A DNA stretch of 64,000 nucleotides from Hyaloscypha bicolor E (taxonomy: Eukaryota > Ascomycota > Leotiomycetes > Helotiales > Hyaloscyphaceae). The translations under genes and the position numbers were made by a program. Location of the stretch: assembly GCF_002865645.1 (NCBI RefSeq), contig NW_020194685.1, positions 186,001 to 250,000 of the forward strand, written 5' to 3'. A model generated the notes under the pieces. The model worked only from the letters and a program-made list of their open reading frames with translations, made no database searches and had not been told where the DNA came from. Below, one piece after another: positions 48,890-61,428 of this stretch. Every line of letters starts with the position of its first letter. Positions within the stretch are counted from its first letter, which is position 1.

Positions 48890-50300
48890 GAAAAAAACAA
48901 AATATAGAGAAATTTTGAGATAATACAGAAGCAAATAGTTTCAAACTAGTAGTAAAGTCTGGTATTAATAGTAATATTATCCAAAAGAAACTAGAGTAAA
49001 ATACTAGTAATAACTATAATTATATATTAGATTTCTAGAATAAGTAAGTTTCTATATAAAGTTACTATACTAGTAAAAGGCAAAATTCTTTACTAATTAT
49101 ATCTATACTAGCTAAATAGATATAAAATAAGAAATAAAGATATAACTCTTATAGCCAAAACCAGAAATACTATAGAAATCAAAAAAGCTATAATAAATAT
49201 AAAGCACTTTATAGAAAATATTAGATAAGCTATTCGAAATAAGGAAAAGGAAATATCTATATACTATATTCTTTAATTATAGGCAGACCTTAATATAGGT
49301 TTGGCCCGGCGGAATATACTAGTCTTATTTATAATATTAGAGTCTATATATTATATGAGTCTTGAATTATTATAAATTACTTATATTTCCTATTTATATA
49401 AGGTCTAACTATCTATTTCTAGTATATATAAGAATTACTAAGAAAGTTATTAGGACTTTCTAAAAACTAATAGCCTTAATACTTTATAATACTAGCCTAT
49501 TTAATTATTTTAACTAAGTATTTTTAGTAGAAAGACTAGTATTAATATATATATTTATAAATCCTTATTTATAATTATATAATATCCTTAAACTTTACTT
49601 ATATATTATTAAAAGTAAGGAAATATTTCAAGTTCGAGATATGATATAATAGTAGCTATAGATTACTATATAAGGTAAGTATCCCTAGTACTTCCAGGGC
49701 TACTAATTAGAAATATTATACTTATTTCAAGTAGAATATTATATTTATAATTTTCAAGAATAAGAAAGAAATAATAGAGCTTACTATTTATATTATAAGA
49801 AATATAAAAGATATAATATATACTTTATATAAAAGGTAATTACTTCTTCTAGCCTCTATATATTAATAAGGCTATTATATTAATTACTTTATATAATTAT
49901 AGGCTAAAGTATATCCTTTATAAGAATATGAAATTCTTATATACGAATCCAATTATACCTATCTTAACTATTACTATAATAAATAAGGCTTTTCAGAACT
50001 ATTAAATTATTAAAGATATCTTTAAGATCCTAGTATCTCTAGATAGAATTCTATTTAAACTCCGGATTAAAAAGAAGCTAGACTAGGTACTATTCTTCTA
50101 AATCATATTTACTAAAGGCCCTACTAGGAAGATCCAAATAGCAGACTTATATAGTAAGCAGATAATAAATACGAGTTATTATACTAGAATAGATACAAAT
50201 ATTACATTTTATATAAAGTAATAAGAGGCTCTTATTAGTACAAATAATAAGGGCTTTTTAATAATATATTAACTAGAAAAATACTAATAATAATAAAGCT
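48890..50300 (+). pseudogene. Possible DUF3435-type (tyrosine recombinase-like) fossil
   Basis: Plus-strand frames with Gln-type stops. Between about 49920 and 50260 the reading NPIIPILTITIINKAF..Y.IIKDIFKILV, a LFKLRIKKKLD..LFF segment, then an IQIADLYSKQIINTSYYTRI segment recall the order of blocks in fungal DUF3435 proteins (P-I-L...AF..DIFKI, then R.K..., F+, and a C-terminal RxGxxxGF region). DUF3435 includes Starship captains and Crypton-like recombinases. The catalytic Arg-His-Arg-Tyr set cannot be verified, because His and Arg codons are RIP targets. Family assignment is tentative. Confidence 0.35.
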
Positions 50301-53300
50301 AATAGCTATTTAATAATAAAAAGAATAAAGTTTAGTAGCTATACTAATTCCAATATCTTTTTTTATTTATATATAAATAATACAAGTATAATTAATAATT
50401 AATTAAATATATTTAATAGGAAATATTATACTACTTATATTAATACTTTCCATAACCTTTCCCTCTAATATAATTCATAATAATTATACTTCTTATTTAT
50501 AAAAATAAAAAATAACCTCTTATATTACCTAAACTTTATCTAAATTAGTAAGGAACTCGTAGCCCTAGGAGACCGGCTATAAGAGCTTAGGACTTCGGGA
50601 GGTAATAAGAGGCAAGAGATTTGTAATTACTAATAGTAATTCTATTTAGCAAGATATAAACTTATATCTAATAAACTAAGCTAATAGTAAGCTATCTAAT
50701 TATATAAAATCGCTCTTAAAAAAGCTAAGCCAGAGCCCTTAATAAGTTCCCGTTCAAACTTCTTTAATTATATTTATTACCTAAACCCTCTATATAATTA
50801 CCTAGCCTCTTTACTCTTCTAATATATTTCTCTTTATTCTTTATAAGGCCGGATTATATTCTATAATATAATTATATTATACTAGGAAAATCCTCAAGTA
50901 ATATATTATCTGAGCCTATATCTAGTAAATAGCTATTGCCCTATATTATCTTATATTCGGATAATAATTAAGTTTATATTTCCTTATCTCCTGGTATTAA
51001 CTTTATTTAAAAAGCCTAAACTAATTATATCTTTTCTATTTCTCTAGTATTAATCTCTTTACTAGATAATATTATATTTATATATACTATAAGTCTTATT
51101 TCTCTAAAAAGCATGGCTTTATAAAGCTTTACTTCTAATATAATTAATAAATTACTAGTAAGGCTTAATAATATAAGTACTATTAATATTATCTTAGTTA
51201 TTATAAGTTATTTCCTATTTAATTAAACCTACTTATCTTCTAAAAGATAATTACTACTATTAGGTAATACCTCTTTTACCTATTTAATCCCGAGCAGCTC
51301 TCCTATCCGAGAAGAGGTTCTAGTAGCTCCTAATTAAGTAAAGCTAGCAAGAATATATAAGCCTATACTAGAAGGCCAAGCAAAAAAAATCAGATATATA
51401 AGGGCTATATAATAAACCGGCTTTATATCCCGACCTTTAATATATCCTATATTTTAATTCTATTAAGGATTTCTAGTATTATAGTTAGGATATCTACTAT
51501 ATTAATTAGGTAAAGATTAATCTTATAAAACATTATTATAGGCCAGAGCAAGATTTATATAAGGCTAAAAGATAATATTATTCGAATAATAATTCTTAGA
51601 ATAAGTTTATTAATAAGACTATAGAGACTTTTATATTTAATATTACTAATCTAATTATTTAGATTTAGTATAAAGAAAAAAGCTAAGTATTAGAAAATTC
51701 ATATATAAATAATAACTCTATAATAAGTATATCTATAATAGCTTTACCTATTTCTAAAGACTTGTCTTTAATATTAGATTAGAAACTCAATATAATTATA
51801 TTTATTACTAGGGAAAAGTTTCGCAAATAATTAGACTATTCTAATTCAGGTTCTCTAGATAATAAAGAATTATATAAGATAGAATAGATAATAGACTATA
51901 AAGTCTTTTATTTAAACAGAAATAAGAAATATAAGTATAAGATATACTAGGCTAGCTATAGATCTAAAAATAATAAATAAATCTGCCCTAAGTTATTTAA
52001 TAGCCTAAAGATAATTAAAGAATATTATTAATTACTTTAGCTTTCAGAGACCTAAGTTAGGGGAAGTTTTAATAATAAGAGGAATTATATAATTAGTAGA
52101 GTTATTTTATAGAAGTTATTAGTCTATATTATTTTATTTTATTTTATCTCGGATTTTAACTAACTATTTCTAAATAATAAAAATCTCTCCTAGTTTAATC
52201 TATTCTATACTAGTTATTTAAACAAAGATATTCCAAGCTCTTTAGTACCTTAGGTACTAAAAAATAACTTTAAAATAAAGAAGTACTAAATATAATAACC
52301 TATATAAAAAGGTACTTTAGCCAAAACTAGTATCTTTCTTTCTAACCTAGTATTATAAATAAATTATATTATATATACTCAAATTACTAGGTTATATATA
52401 TTATAGCCCACTTACTACTATTAGTAAAATTTCATTTCCTAGCTCTTATATAAAAATAGGAGAATTCAGAATAAAATTCATTACTATTTAATAAAGAAAT
52501 ATTAAATAGCTATAGCTCAATTAAGTAACTTAAAGTATACGGAATAAAATAGAAAATATTAAGAGAAATTATTAGCCCATATTTATAAGATATAATACTA
52601 TATTTAATTATTACTTTTACTAATTAAATTCAAGAAAGCAAACTAGAAATATTAGTAAATCCTTCCTAAGTATAACTTAAACCAAACCTTAATAACTTAT
52701 ATATTTAAAAGAAAATAAAAAAGAAAAAGTATCTCTTCTTAAAAAATATAAGTAATTACTTAAATAAAAGTCTTATAAAATTATATAAGAAAATTAGTAT
52801 ATTATTTATAGTAGTTGGAAAGAATTCAATATATGAATTATAAATAGGAATTATTTAAAGCAAGGTATTTACTATTAATATTTCAATTATGAATTTAAAC
52901 TAACTAAAATATAATATTTGTATTCTCCTAAAACCAAAGTAAGCTTTATTATAAAAATTAGTAAGTTATAAGAAAAAGAAACAAGACTTACTTATAAGTT
53001 AAATAAATAAAGAAACCAAGTAACTATAGAATTAAATATAAGATACTAGGCTAAAGAAAAAGTAAATTACTTAAAGATTATTATTTAAGAGGCTCGGAAT
53101 AATAATTAAAAGTTAGAATAGTATATATAGGAATAGAAATTAGTAATAAAATAGTCTCAAAATAATATATTTAAATACTATAATAGGATAAGTAAGTTAT
53201 TTATATTATTAGTAAAGCTAAAATCCGAGCTATTCTTTAATTAAGAATTATTTAACGGAAGCATCTCCTATTATTAAAATACTAGTATTAGCTTTTATAT

Positions 53301-53960
53301 TATCTATAATTCTTATACTACTATAATTCTCGTACTAGTATATAAGCTCATACTAGCTTGTATTTCGTTATAAATAAATAATAGAAATTCTTTATACTAG
53401 AAGCTTTACTATTCAAGTTCCTTAAGAAAGGATATTTACTTATTTCCCAAATATATAACCTATTTCTTAGATTAGTTCAGTAATCTAGTTATTAGAAAGG
53501 CTCTATTAGTTAGGATCTATCTTAATTATAGCCATATATTAATAGCCTTAGAAGATAAAAGAGCTATATAAATAAAAACAGAAGCAAATTTGAATTACTA
53601 CTAGCTTTTTACTAGATATACTTAAAAACTCATTATTAATAAACCTAATATAATATTTCTTTATAAGTCCAAGTATATAGATTAATATAGATAAAGACCT
53701 TAAAATTAACTAGCTAGGAAATTCCTGCAAATTATACTATATCTATTTCCGGCTTAATTTTAACTAAGGCTCTAATTCTGGCTTAATTAGGGTCAGAATT
53801 TGATATGACTTTCTCTCTTAATACTATAATAATAATATTAATTTTTAGTACTTATCTAATTCCGGTCTCTTGCTTTAATAGCGGTTTCTCTCTTTAACTT
53901 TTAAGCTTTTCTTATATACTTAAATAGAAAGAATATATTATCTAAATTAATTATATAATT
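50301..53960. repeat. RIP-degraded DNA with unresolved plus-strand fossils
   Basis: Mostly A+T with scattered plus-strand frame fragments. At about 51880-52040 a reading DYKVFYLNRNKKYKYKIY, then ASYRSKNN and FNSLKIIKEYY, has the spacing of a chromodomain (V..I...R....YKIKW.GY). No other block can be named, and no LTR pair bounding the region was found. Confidence 0.4.
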
Positions 53961-53961
53961 A

Positions 53962-55029
53962 CATAAGTATAATATACTAATTATAGAAGGTAATAAACTA
54001 TTAGAGAAGCCCAGAAACAAGAAAGTCCGAGTTAATAATATTTAATTACTACTATAATATAAATTACTTATCTAGTAATAAGATAATAAGTTTATATTAA
54101 CTAGTTATTACCCTATATCTGGATCTTTCTACTAGTCCCTAAAGAGCCTAGATTATATCTATAACAAAACTATAAATATTTATACTTATCTTTTTAGTAT
54201 AGTTATTTTCGGAACTCTTCTATTTCCTATATATAATAAGATTTACTATTAGTATATAAATACTTAGCTAGGTAATATTATTATATTTTTAGTATTTTTC
54301 TAGAGTATTACTATTTGCTTTCTTTTCTTAGCCTCCTTTTATATTATATCGAATTATAGTTTAGTAATAATAGTATTAAGTAATTACCTTAACTACTTAG
54401 GTATTATAATTTTAATATAGGAATTAATTATTTCTTCTGTCTACTATAGATTTTATTATAAACTAAAGCTTCAGAAGCTATATTAGCTTATGGCTATAAT
54501 CCTAGCTTCTACTTATATGGTTACTACTCTTTACTACAGATTTTACTATCCAAATTTTCGGCTATATCGGGCTATAATATACTCTAGTCTCGGCCTTTCT
54601 GCAATTTGCTTTATTATATATAGCCTTATATTTTATAATTAGGTCCTCTAAAACTATAGAATAAGCTTAAGTTAAATAGGATTAACGGGGGGGCTAAATA
54701 TAATTAGTATAATAATTTATATTACTAGGATTCCGGAGAGATAGTATTTATAAAGACATAATATTTATAATAATAGCTATTAGATACTCTATATTATAAT
54801 TATATTTGCCGGGCTAATATATTTGGCTAGCCTACTAAGTGCATTCTATTATCTATATATATATTCTTAGTTCTTCCGACAGAGAGTATTAATGCTTGCG
54901 AAGTACTACCTATATGGAATTAGTAATAAGTATAAAGTTATTATAACTTCTATTAGGCCAAATATAGAATCATTCTCTCGAAAGCCATTTATGAAGTCCA
55001 TATCCATAATTAGCTGCAAGGTTATTATA
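53962..55029 (+). pseudogene. PAQR family (haemolysin III/adiponectin receptor-like, Izh) fossil
   Basis: A single plus-strand frame continues from about 53962 to the TGA at 55030-55032 without any indel, stopped only by TAG/TAA/TGA of RIP type. It shows PAQR blocks in order: an ISGSFY.SLKSLDYIYNKT segment (HNET-type motif), then SFYIISNYS (54331-54360), NYLNYLGI (54381-54404), LYYRFYYPNFRLYRA, SSLGLSAICFIIYS, IPERQY-like, and SY.ILYI at 54775-54792. The three zinc-ligand histidines and the central Asp of this family (FHxxSNHS, LDYLGI, HxxxH) read Tyr or Asn, exactly the CpA-to-TpA/G-to-A outcome. Fungal PAQR proteins are seven-helix membrane proteins linked to zinc and lipid homeostasis. The frame stays open in phase beyond the TGA to 55299, so the original C-terminus is uncertain. 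Confidence 0.8.
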
Positions 55030-55032
55030 TGA

Positions 55033-56127
55033 ATCCGGATGGCCAGTTCTGGACTATTAACTTATATTATATACTTCAGTAATTTAGGTATAGTAGAAGG
55101 CGAATTGAGCATTGCGAGTTTTTCAGTTAATTATTTTAGCGACGTCCACTTCCAGGCGCTTGTGGCTGTGCACCCCTGCCAGGTTGTACCTCAGGTACCA
55201 CTACTGACTCCAGAGCGGAGGAGAGGCGGTTTCTATCACTCCAATAATCCTCTATTTCTTTTTTCCCATTCCGCCGACTCAGCGCTTTCGTGTCAGTGAT
55301 CATGGCGCCGCATCTGAATGCTGCATAACATAATTCTTTATAGACAATGAGTGTGCCCTAACAAAGCCGATATGAATAATTAACTAAAAAACTAGAGATG
55401 AGTTGTCTTCAGCCCATGGCAGGAACAATCGAATTCAGTAATGCTTTCAACTTCAACCTCTTATGCACTTCCTTTTCGTGAAGAACTTCCAATGTCTACG
55501 TGGCCCAACTCGAAGCCGAGATTATAGGCAACAGTTCCAAGGCCTATCTCTGTTGTCACGATTAGTACAAGCCTGGAAGAAATCTACCAGCTCGCTTTAT
55601 TTGCAGATTCTTTCGACGCAAAAATTTGATGAGACACAATAAAGGCTTTAGTTTAATGAGTAAAGTTCAGCAGTGCTTTATAAATTACATATGTGACCAA
55701 TATAAAGAGCTATAAAGACCATTTCCATCAACGAATACCAGGTATGCAATACAGCAGTTCCAAAACGTCACGTAGAGCTAAAGGAGAGGCATGCCTTAAA
55801 CCCTGCCCTATTATCTTCCAGCAAGGCGAAGTTAATGTATTCCACCGAATGCCGCCTCCGCACACCCCTCCTTCCGCTAAAGTAGGATAAAACAATCATA
55901 TAAGGGCATGTAAGAGAAGCCACGCAGTAAGACCATATCCGAATATACCAAGGTAAAGTCAAACAAAGTATACTTCCCGATACCCTACTTATATGGCCTC
56001 GTCGGAAAGAAAGGAAGGCTCCCAGTCACCTTCTGTTCTCTTTTCGAAGTTCGGTATTGCAGGCCGTGGCCTCTATTCTGCTTTCCAACTGTGTATCTGG
56101 GACGGAAGGCGTCGGCTCTGGGCCCTC
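55033..56127. other. Boundary of the RIP block and intergenic DNA
   Basis: GC content recovers across 55030-55150. Short frames (55039-55299 in phase with the PAQR fossil, 55693-55890 plus, 55993-56301 plus) have no recognisable domain. The last is the complement of the zinc-finger gene. No other gene is supported. Confidence 0.5.
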
Positions 56128-57178
56128 TCAACCGCGCATGCATTTCCCACAGCTGCAACAAATCCAGCTTTCAGATTTCCAGTCTTGTGGTTGGGTATAG
56201 TTGCGTTCGAGACACTTCTGACATCTCCAATGCGAGTGCCTCATGTCCTCTTTATGGACCTTGCGAAGGTAATCTCTATAGTGATCTTTACGCTTAAATA
56301 GGTCCTGTCTTCTATTGCATTTGGGGTAATCGCACGGGAATAATAGGGAGTTATAATGCACCTATTAACATGACGACTTAAGTCTACTTGGGAACCGAAT
56401 ATACGCTCGCAATCGTAACATTCTACTCTTATTATTAGGTTTTAATCAAAATAAAAAAGGTAGAATCCTTACCATTTAAGTGAATATGAATAAGGTAGTA
56501 GAGACTGATTTTTTTATCGAGGGAAAATGTGTCCCCGAAATTGAGCCTGACTGAGAAGGATACAATAATTAGACTATGTGTCTCGTTTTGGTGGCTCTAA
56601 AGAATTAATTAGCTTTCGTGCCCTAAAATACAAGTATTTCATACCTTTAGCTGATTTCCTTTCATAAATTGCTCCGTACAAGTGGTGGATAGCCGACATT
56701 GGTACCTACGTTTAATAGTTCCTATGTCGAGTTTCGCATATCTTGGTATCTGTAATTAATGACGCTGGCTTTGGGCTTGTTTGATAAGTCCGTCGATATC
56801 GATAGCTAGTGGAGTTCTGTGAAGTTCGACTGAATCGGATTGGGATTCTAATACCTCTTCTGAGAGCAGCTTCCCGCCCACTATTCTTTTAAGCTGACCT
56901 AAGTCGGATTTGAATAGAGGTTGGAAGACTTCTGCAACTTCAAATGTCTCGCAAATGTCTCGAGCTTTCTTAATCTCAACCCAAGTCCCACCATATTTGC
57001 TACCTATAGTAGGAATTCCGCTTATGCTCAAAATTCTCCGTATTTTAGAACGGGTTATACCGGCAGCGAGGATAAGCTGATTAATATGTACCCGGCCATC
57101 CTTAATTCGTCGTCTCACTTTAATACTATTGTTTTCCATCTCATATACCATGCCTGTACGAGTTACGTTCGTTGGCAT
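56128..57178 (-). pseudogene. APSES/KilA-N plus C2H2 zinc-finger DNA-binding protein, probably decayed
   Basis: ATG at 57178 opens a 140-codon exon with a KilA-N/APSES-type fold: KVRRRIKDGRVHINQLILAA, G-I-T-R-SKIRRIL and YGGTWVEIKKARDIC, the strand-helix-helix pattern of Mbp1/StuA-like proteins. After the TAA at 56756, finger 1 appears at about 56426-56364 (CYDCERIFGSQVDLSRHVNRC) and finger 2 at 56361-56128 (FPCDYPKCNRRQDLFKRKDH, then a CQKC...CCSC zinc cluster), ending at TGA. Fingers 1 and 2 are in different frames only a few codons apart, so a frameshift or unseen intron separates them, and the exon linking APSES to the fingers is not clear. Likely a nuclear transcription regulator by family; integrity doubtful. 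Confidence 0.65.
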
Positions 57179-57899
57179 TATTAATGAAGTTATCCGGATT
57201 CTCGAATAACACGTTCCTTCGTACTAACTTCGTTGGAGTCGTTGCCTTTTTGGAGGATTTGGGAATAGTATTCGTGGCAGATCAGGGAAACAGTCTTCGT
57301 GGTCTTTGTTGATTAGGTCGCGTTTCTGGTGTAATTTTGCGTAGAAAAGATGTCGCGTCTCGTATTAGTAGTTCCAGATTATTACTAAGCGATTAGTTAA
57401 CTGGATACGTGCCTTTTTCATGCCTAAGGCCTAAAGGCATTCAGGACTTTATTCAAGACTCTAGGACTATAGGATTCAGGACTCCAGAGGCATATCTTGC
57501 CTATAGATTACGTGAAAAAAGCTTATGGCAACGTATAATAGAGCGTGCTCACGCACAAGTTGCCTTTAGCCATTCATGGGCAAGAATTAGCTCCGTTCTG
57601 CAATGACAAACTAGCTCCGACAATAAGCGGTGGTACTTGAAGTACAACTGGGCAGGGGTATACAGCCACAAGCATCTGGAAGTGGAGCCTACTTAAAATA
57701 GTTAACTAGAAAATAGCGACACGCAATTCGCCTTTTACTATAACATTGTTATATTTAGTGCCATTTTGAGGCAGCTCTCATTTCCGGAGCTCTTATTTAA
57801 ACAGAAAGTTCGAGGAAGTCGCGGTCTCCTAATAAGAATCATTATATTATTTATTTTATAATTATATATTATTTTAAATTTTTAAGAATTTCTCCTTTG
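57179..57899. other. Intergenic DNA upstream of the APSES gene
   Basis: Moderate GC, then AT-rich from about 57830. A frame at 57409-57606 (plus) has no recognisable content. A near-palindrome ATGCCTAAGGCCTAAAGGCAT lies at about 57420-57440, followed by reiterated AGGACT/AGGATTC motifs. No gene supported. Confidence 0.45.
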
Positions 57900-58006
57900 C
57901 TTTACAGTCGCTAACGAAATCGGCTTCCCCCTCAAACTCACTGTAAAAGATTCAGCCTCGCTCGCTAAACAGGGATATCTGAGAGCCTTATCAGAAGAGG
58001 CTAGAT
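57900..58006 (+). repeat. Left terminal inverted repeat
   Basis: Partner of 61429-61535. A second, smaller foldback overlaps it: CTCGCTAAA near 57961 pairs with TTTAGCGAG near 58019, and TTTACAGT near 57901 pairs with ACTGTAAA near 57940. Confidence 0.75.
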
Positions 58007-58310
58007 ATTTACAAGGTCTTTAGCGAGCAGTAAGCAGCTTCCACAATGCCTCTGCTTGAGCCACCTGCAGTAGCTCCGGCGAGCAAGATCACGTGCCGCA
58101 TCATGTTATAAGTAACGTGTGACAGTACTAAGTTAGAGGGATAAAAGTAAAGGCTCTAGAATGTTCTAGGCTATTTAATAACTAGTATATAAAGTTCACC
58201 TCCCCCAGGCCCCTCTCTATTAAAGTTATTAAAATAATATAAAATATAAAGGAGCAGGTTATAAAATCGAAAGCAAATAACTACTGTAAAGATTAGCTAC
58301 GCTACGCCCG

Positions 58311-61214
58311 CTAGAACATCTGCTCGGCCTCGTCGAGCTTGCCCTGGGTTTTATAGAGGATCCCGAGGTTGTTAACTGTGGCGAGCGTCGACGTGTGCTC
58401 TGGCCCCCATGCCTTCTCGAAGCCTTGCAGCGCCCGCTGGTACATCTGCTCGGCCTCGTCGAGCTTGCCCTGATCTGCACATAGATCTCCTAACATGTGA
58501 AGACTACTTAGATATACAGCAGTATCTGTAAAGTCCGGAGTCGCGGTTGCAAATTTCCAATACTGTAGTAATTGGGCAACCTGCGGTAAAAGTCGTCGTT
58601 GTATAGTTGCAAAGTCTCTTGACTCCTCTTGTGGAATCGCAAGGCCAATAGTTGTTATTGCTGTCTGTAAAAAGACATCATCGGTCCTTGTGTTGACTGA
58701 CGCTTGGATCCAATCATGGACCACCGCATGTATTGAATAGCTATCACTGTTGTTATTCTGTTCCACAAGCGAGAAATCCAAAAGAATGCCCACTGCTGCT
58801 AGGAAGCTGATCTCAGTACCTGCGATCTGTTGTAGCCAGTCCGGCCGATTATTCTCCCATCCCGGCCACTTAAGTAATTGATACCAAAGCTCTTGATTAT
58901 TCAGATAACCCCATAGTTGTAATAGCTTTGCCACTCTTGTATCTCGACGCTCTACCTCATTAAACGAGATTTGCCATATCGTGATAATTATCCGCTCAGG
59001 ATAATTATCCCGCCTCTTCATTTGTCTATGGAGTTCGTACCATGATTTGCTATATAGCTCGAGATACTTGACGATAGTTATCTTGGAGGTATAGGAGCCA
59101 GCGAAGACTAAAGCTAGCGGGAGATAACCTAGTCGTTTGACAAGATTAACTGCATCTTAGAGGTATTAGCTAAAAAGAAAAGAGGTATTGGATTACACTT
59201 CTCGCTGCACTTTTGGCAAATAGTATAGAGTGAGGGGCTAACCGGGATCCCAATCCTTAATCCCTGATGAATTCTCCGAAGTCACTTGTCTATTGCTAAG
59301 CCTCAAACTGTGCCTCGTATGGTTCTCGAGGAGTAACAAACCGTCGATAATGCCAAGTTTCTGCAAGTAAACCGGGCTTCTAAGCGAAACGAGGCGCTGA
59401 AGCCGAGTTATAACGATAATAGATCCAGTATCGCCTCCTGGGAAGTATTATATAATATTATATAATGACATTCCGGTATGCCGATTAGCCTCTTCTTTAT
59501 AGGACGTCTTGTCAATATTGTCAAAAGCCAAAAGCCACTGCGTATTACCCTTGAGAGCAAACCATTTCAAGACTTCTTGCACTGCCTTCCTAGACTCCTC
59601 TAGGCCTCTTATTTTCTGTATATTCATATTAGCCATCTGGTCCTTAGGAAGACGTAAAGCTCTATGTAGCAGGCTCTGAAGCAGGGACTCCTCTGTTTTC
59701 CCGTCTATCCAAAAGAAGGATATATATAGATCTTTGTATAGCCTTGCATATTTAATGGCTAGCTGAGTCTTACCCATGCCCCCCAGCCCATGAATTATAC
59801 ATATCTTACGGCGGTCCTGTACTTCTCCTGGGGCCAACTGCCTTTCTACCGAGTCCAAGTCTGACCTGCGTCCAATAAAGGCACTTGCCTTCGGCACACC
59901 TGTTAGATCAAAGTCAATATCGAAGGATGGTTTGAGACTGCCAGCCCGAGCTACGGTATAATCAGCTTTTAGCATGTTTAAATATAATATTATTTCTTTA
60001 ATAAAAAGAGGTAGACTATACAAAAGCCCTTGATACGATATATACCTTAATAGCCAGAGAATATACCTAAACTATCTGTATATCACTTACTAGCTTTGAT
60101 ACCACTCTCAGTCAACCAGTTTTTCTGCACCTTTGCAGGTGCCTTATCCACTATTAGCTTCAGATAACTGGCTACCTTCTTGAATTCGTTGCTTTGCCCG
60201 GCAAACTTGACCATATTAATATGATTATCCATAATAGCAATCGGCTCGGCATCTACTTGGCCTGGAACTACAGTAGAGGACTTTGGAACGACGATCATGG
60301 CCTTACCCAAAGCTAGTAGTGTGGCTTTGGCCTCGTATGCAAACTTCGTCTCGAAATCACCGCTAATAGAGTTGTACTGACTAAGCTGCTACTATAGAAT
60401 CTCCGAGTCTTTTTCAAGAATATTGAGAAGCTTATCGTTTGTTTTGACAAAAATCGAGGCTATATCGACGAGTCTCTTGCCCCATGCTACTCCCTCGCCT
60501 CCTTAATAAGAAGTACCCATGAATATGATTCCATATATAGACGTCTTAATAGATCTGTAATGATACAGATGGCCGGACCGCATGGAGTCGGAGTGTATGA
60601 GCGCCTGTTCTTGTTAGGCTTATAGGTAGGGTTGGAAAAATAATCCTTACGCTCTTGAGAACTATCCCCCCGAGACTGTGGGCAACGAAAATAATGGGCC
60701 GTATATTCGTCTATTATAGTTATTAGCCGCCCGAAGCCTAAGAGTCAATAGTTTTATCGGATTCCCTACCTTATCACTTCTTCTATAAAGGCTTAGATCT
60801 GATACCAGATTCTGTACATGATCATAGAGATACATCGCCGATAATTCCTTTGTGCTGTGTGTATTGGCATCGTAGCCCCAGCTCATTATTCTAGTATTCG
60901 GTATAATGCTCGATAGCATGTTCGCGTCTCGTAACCAGTTTACTTGGTTCCCCGCCGTCCAGGTCTTTTCTCGGTGACCATTGAGGCCGTGTATTGCGAC
61001 GATACTATATCCCAGGACGAGAATTAGCTATTAACGAGTGAAAGTCTTCCCGCGAGATATACTCCACTACCGGATCGACTCCTTCGACCAACACATCTAA
61101 GCCAAGTGGGATGTCGGGAGCCTCATCAGCTATGACATTCGTGTTTTTGGTTGTCGCAGCCTCGCCGTCGTCCGTGCTATGAGCCTTCTTCCTGAAGAAT
61201 TTGCGTAGACCCAT
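58311..61214 (-). pseudogene. NLR: SesB-like hydrolase, NB-ARC and TPR, RIP-damaged
   Basis: ATG at 61214 (MGLRKFFRKK). Three introns fit perfectly: 61005-61062, 60711-60769 and 60605-60650. Splicing gives DPVVDIVAIHGLNGHREKTW and RPIIFVAHSLGGIVLKS, an alpha/beta hydrolase with the Ser nucleophile elbow HSLGG, as in fungal SesB-like NLR N-termini. Exon 4 has stops at 60503-60505 and 60389-60394 where Gln is expected. A GTAAGT donor at 60090 leads to NB-ARC (59450-60020): P-loop GLGGMGKTQLA and Walker B WLLAFDNID, then a stop at 59448. After an intron at 59156-59242 come PLALVFAGSY and a winged-helix part, then two 42-residue TPRs with nearly identical DNA 126 bp apart, ending at a TAG (58311) in a Gln codon. 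In fungi such proteins mediate non-self recognition and regulated cell death. This copy is dead or nearly so. Confidence 0.85.
58319..58473. repeat. TPR-encoding direct repeat, 126-bp period
   Basis: The stretch CTGCTCGGCCTCGTCGAGCTT occurs at about 58319 and 58445, one TPR (42 codons) apart. Such near-identical repeats are typical of fast-evolving NLR repeat domains that change by unequal exchange. Only about 1.5 to 2 repeats remain, where active genes usually carry many. Confidence 0.7.
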
Positions 61215-61428
61215 GTTTGGGAGGATGGAAATTCAAGGAATGTGTGATGTGATCTGGTCCTATGCGTATAAATGGTTTGCTATAGAGTATGGTTGATGCC
61301 ACGATCAGCTGCCTGCCACGACGCTCAGCCTTATTCGAATGTCTAAAGGAGTTAGACATTCATTAGTCAGCTGTCTAGTAATACACACACGTCATTGGCG
61401 AGATAAGCGGGCCCAGAGTTCGAAGCTC

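Noticed and set aside
16855..54950. Centromere
   Set aside because: AT-rich and transposon-filled like many fungal centromeres, but the features are explained by RIP of retrotransposons and nothing in the sequence alone marks a centromere.
57409..57606. 65-codon plus-strand frame
   Set aside because: No recognisable domain, no clear promoter or intron signals, composition like the surrounding intergenic DNA.
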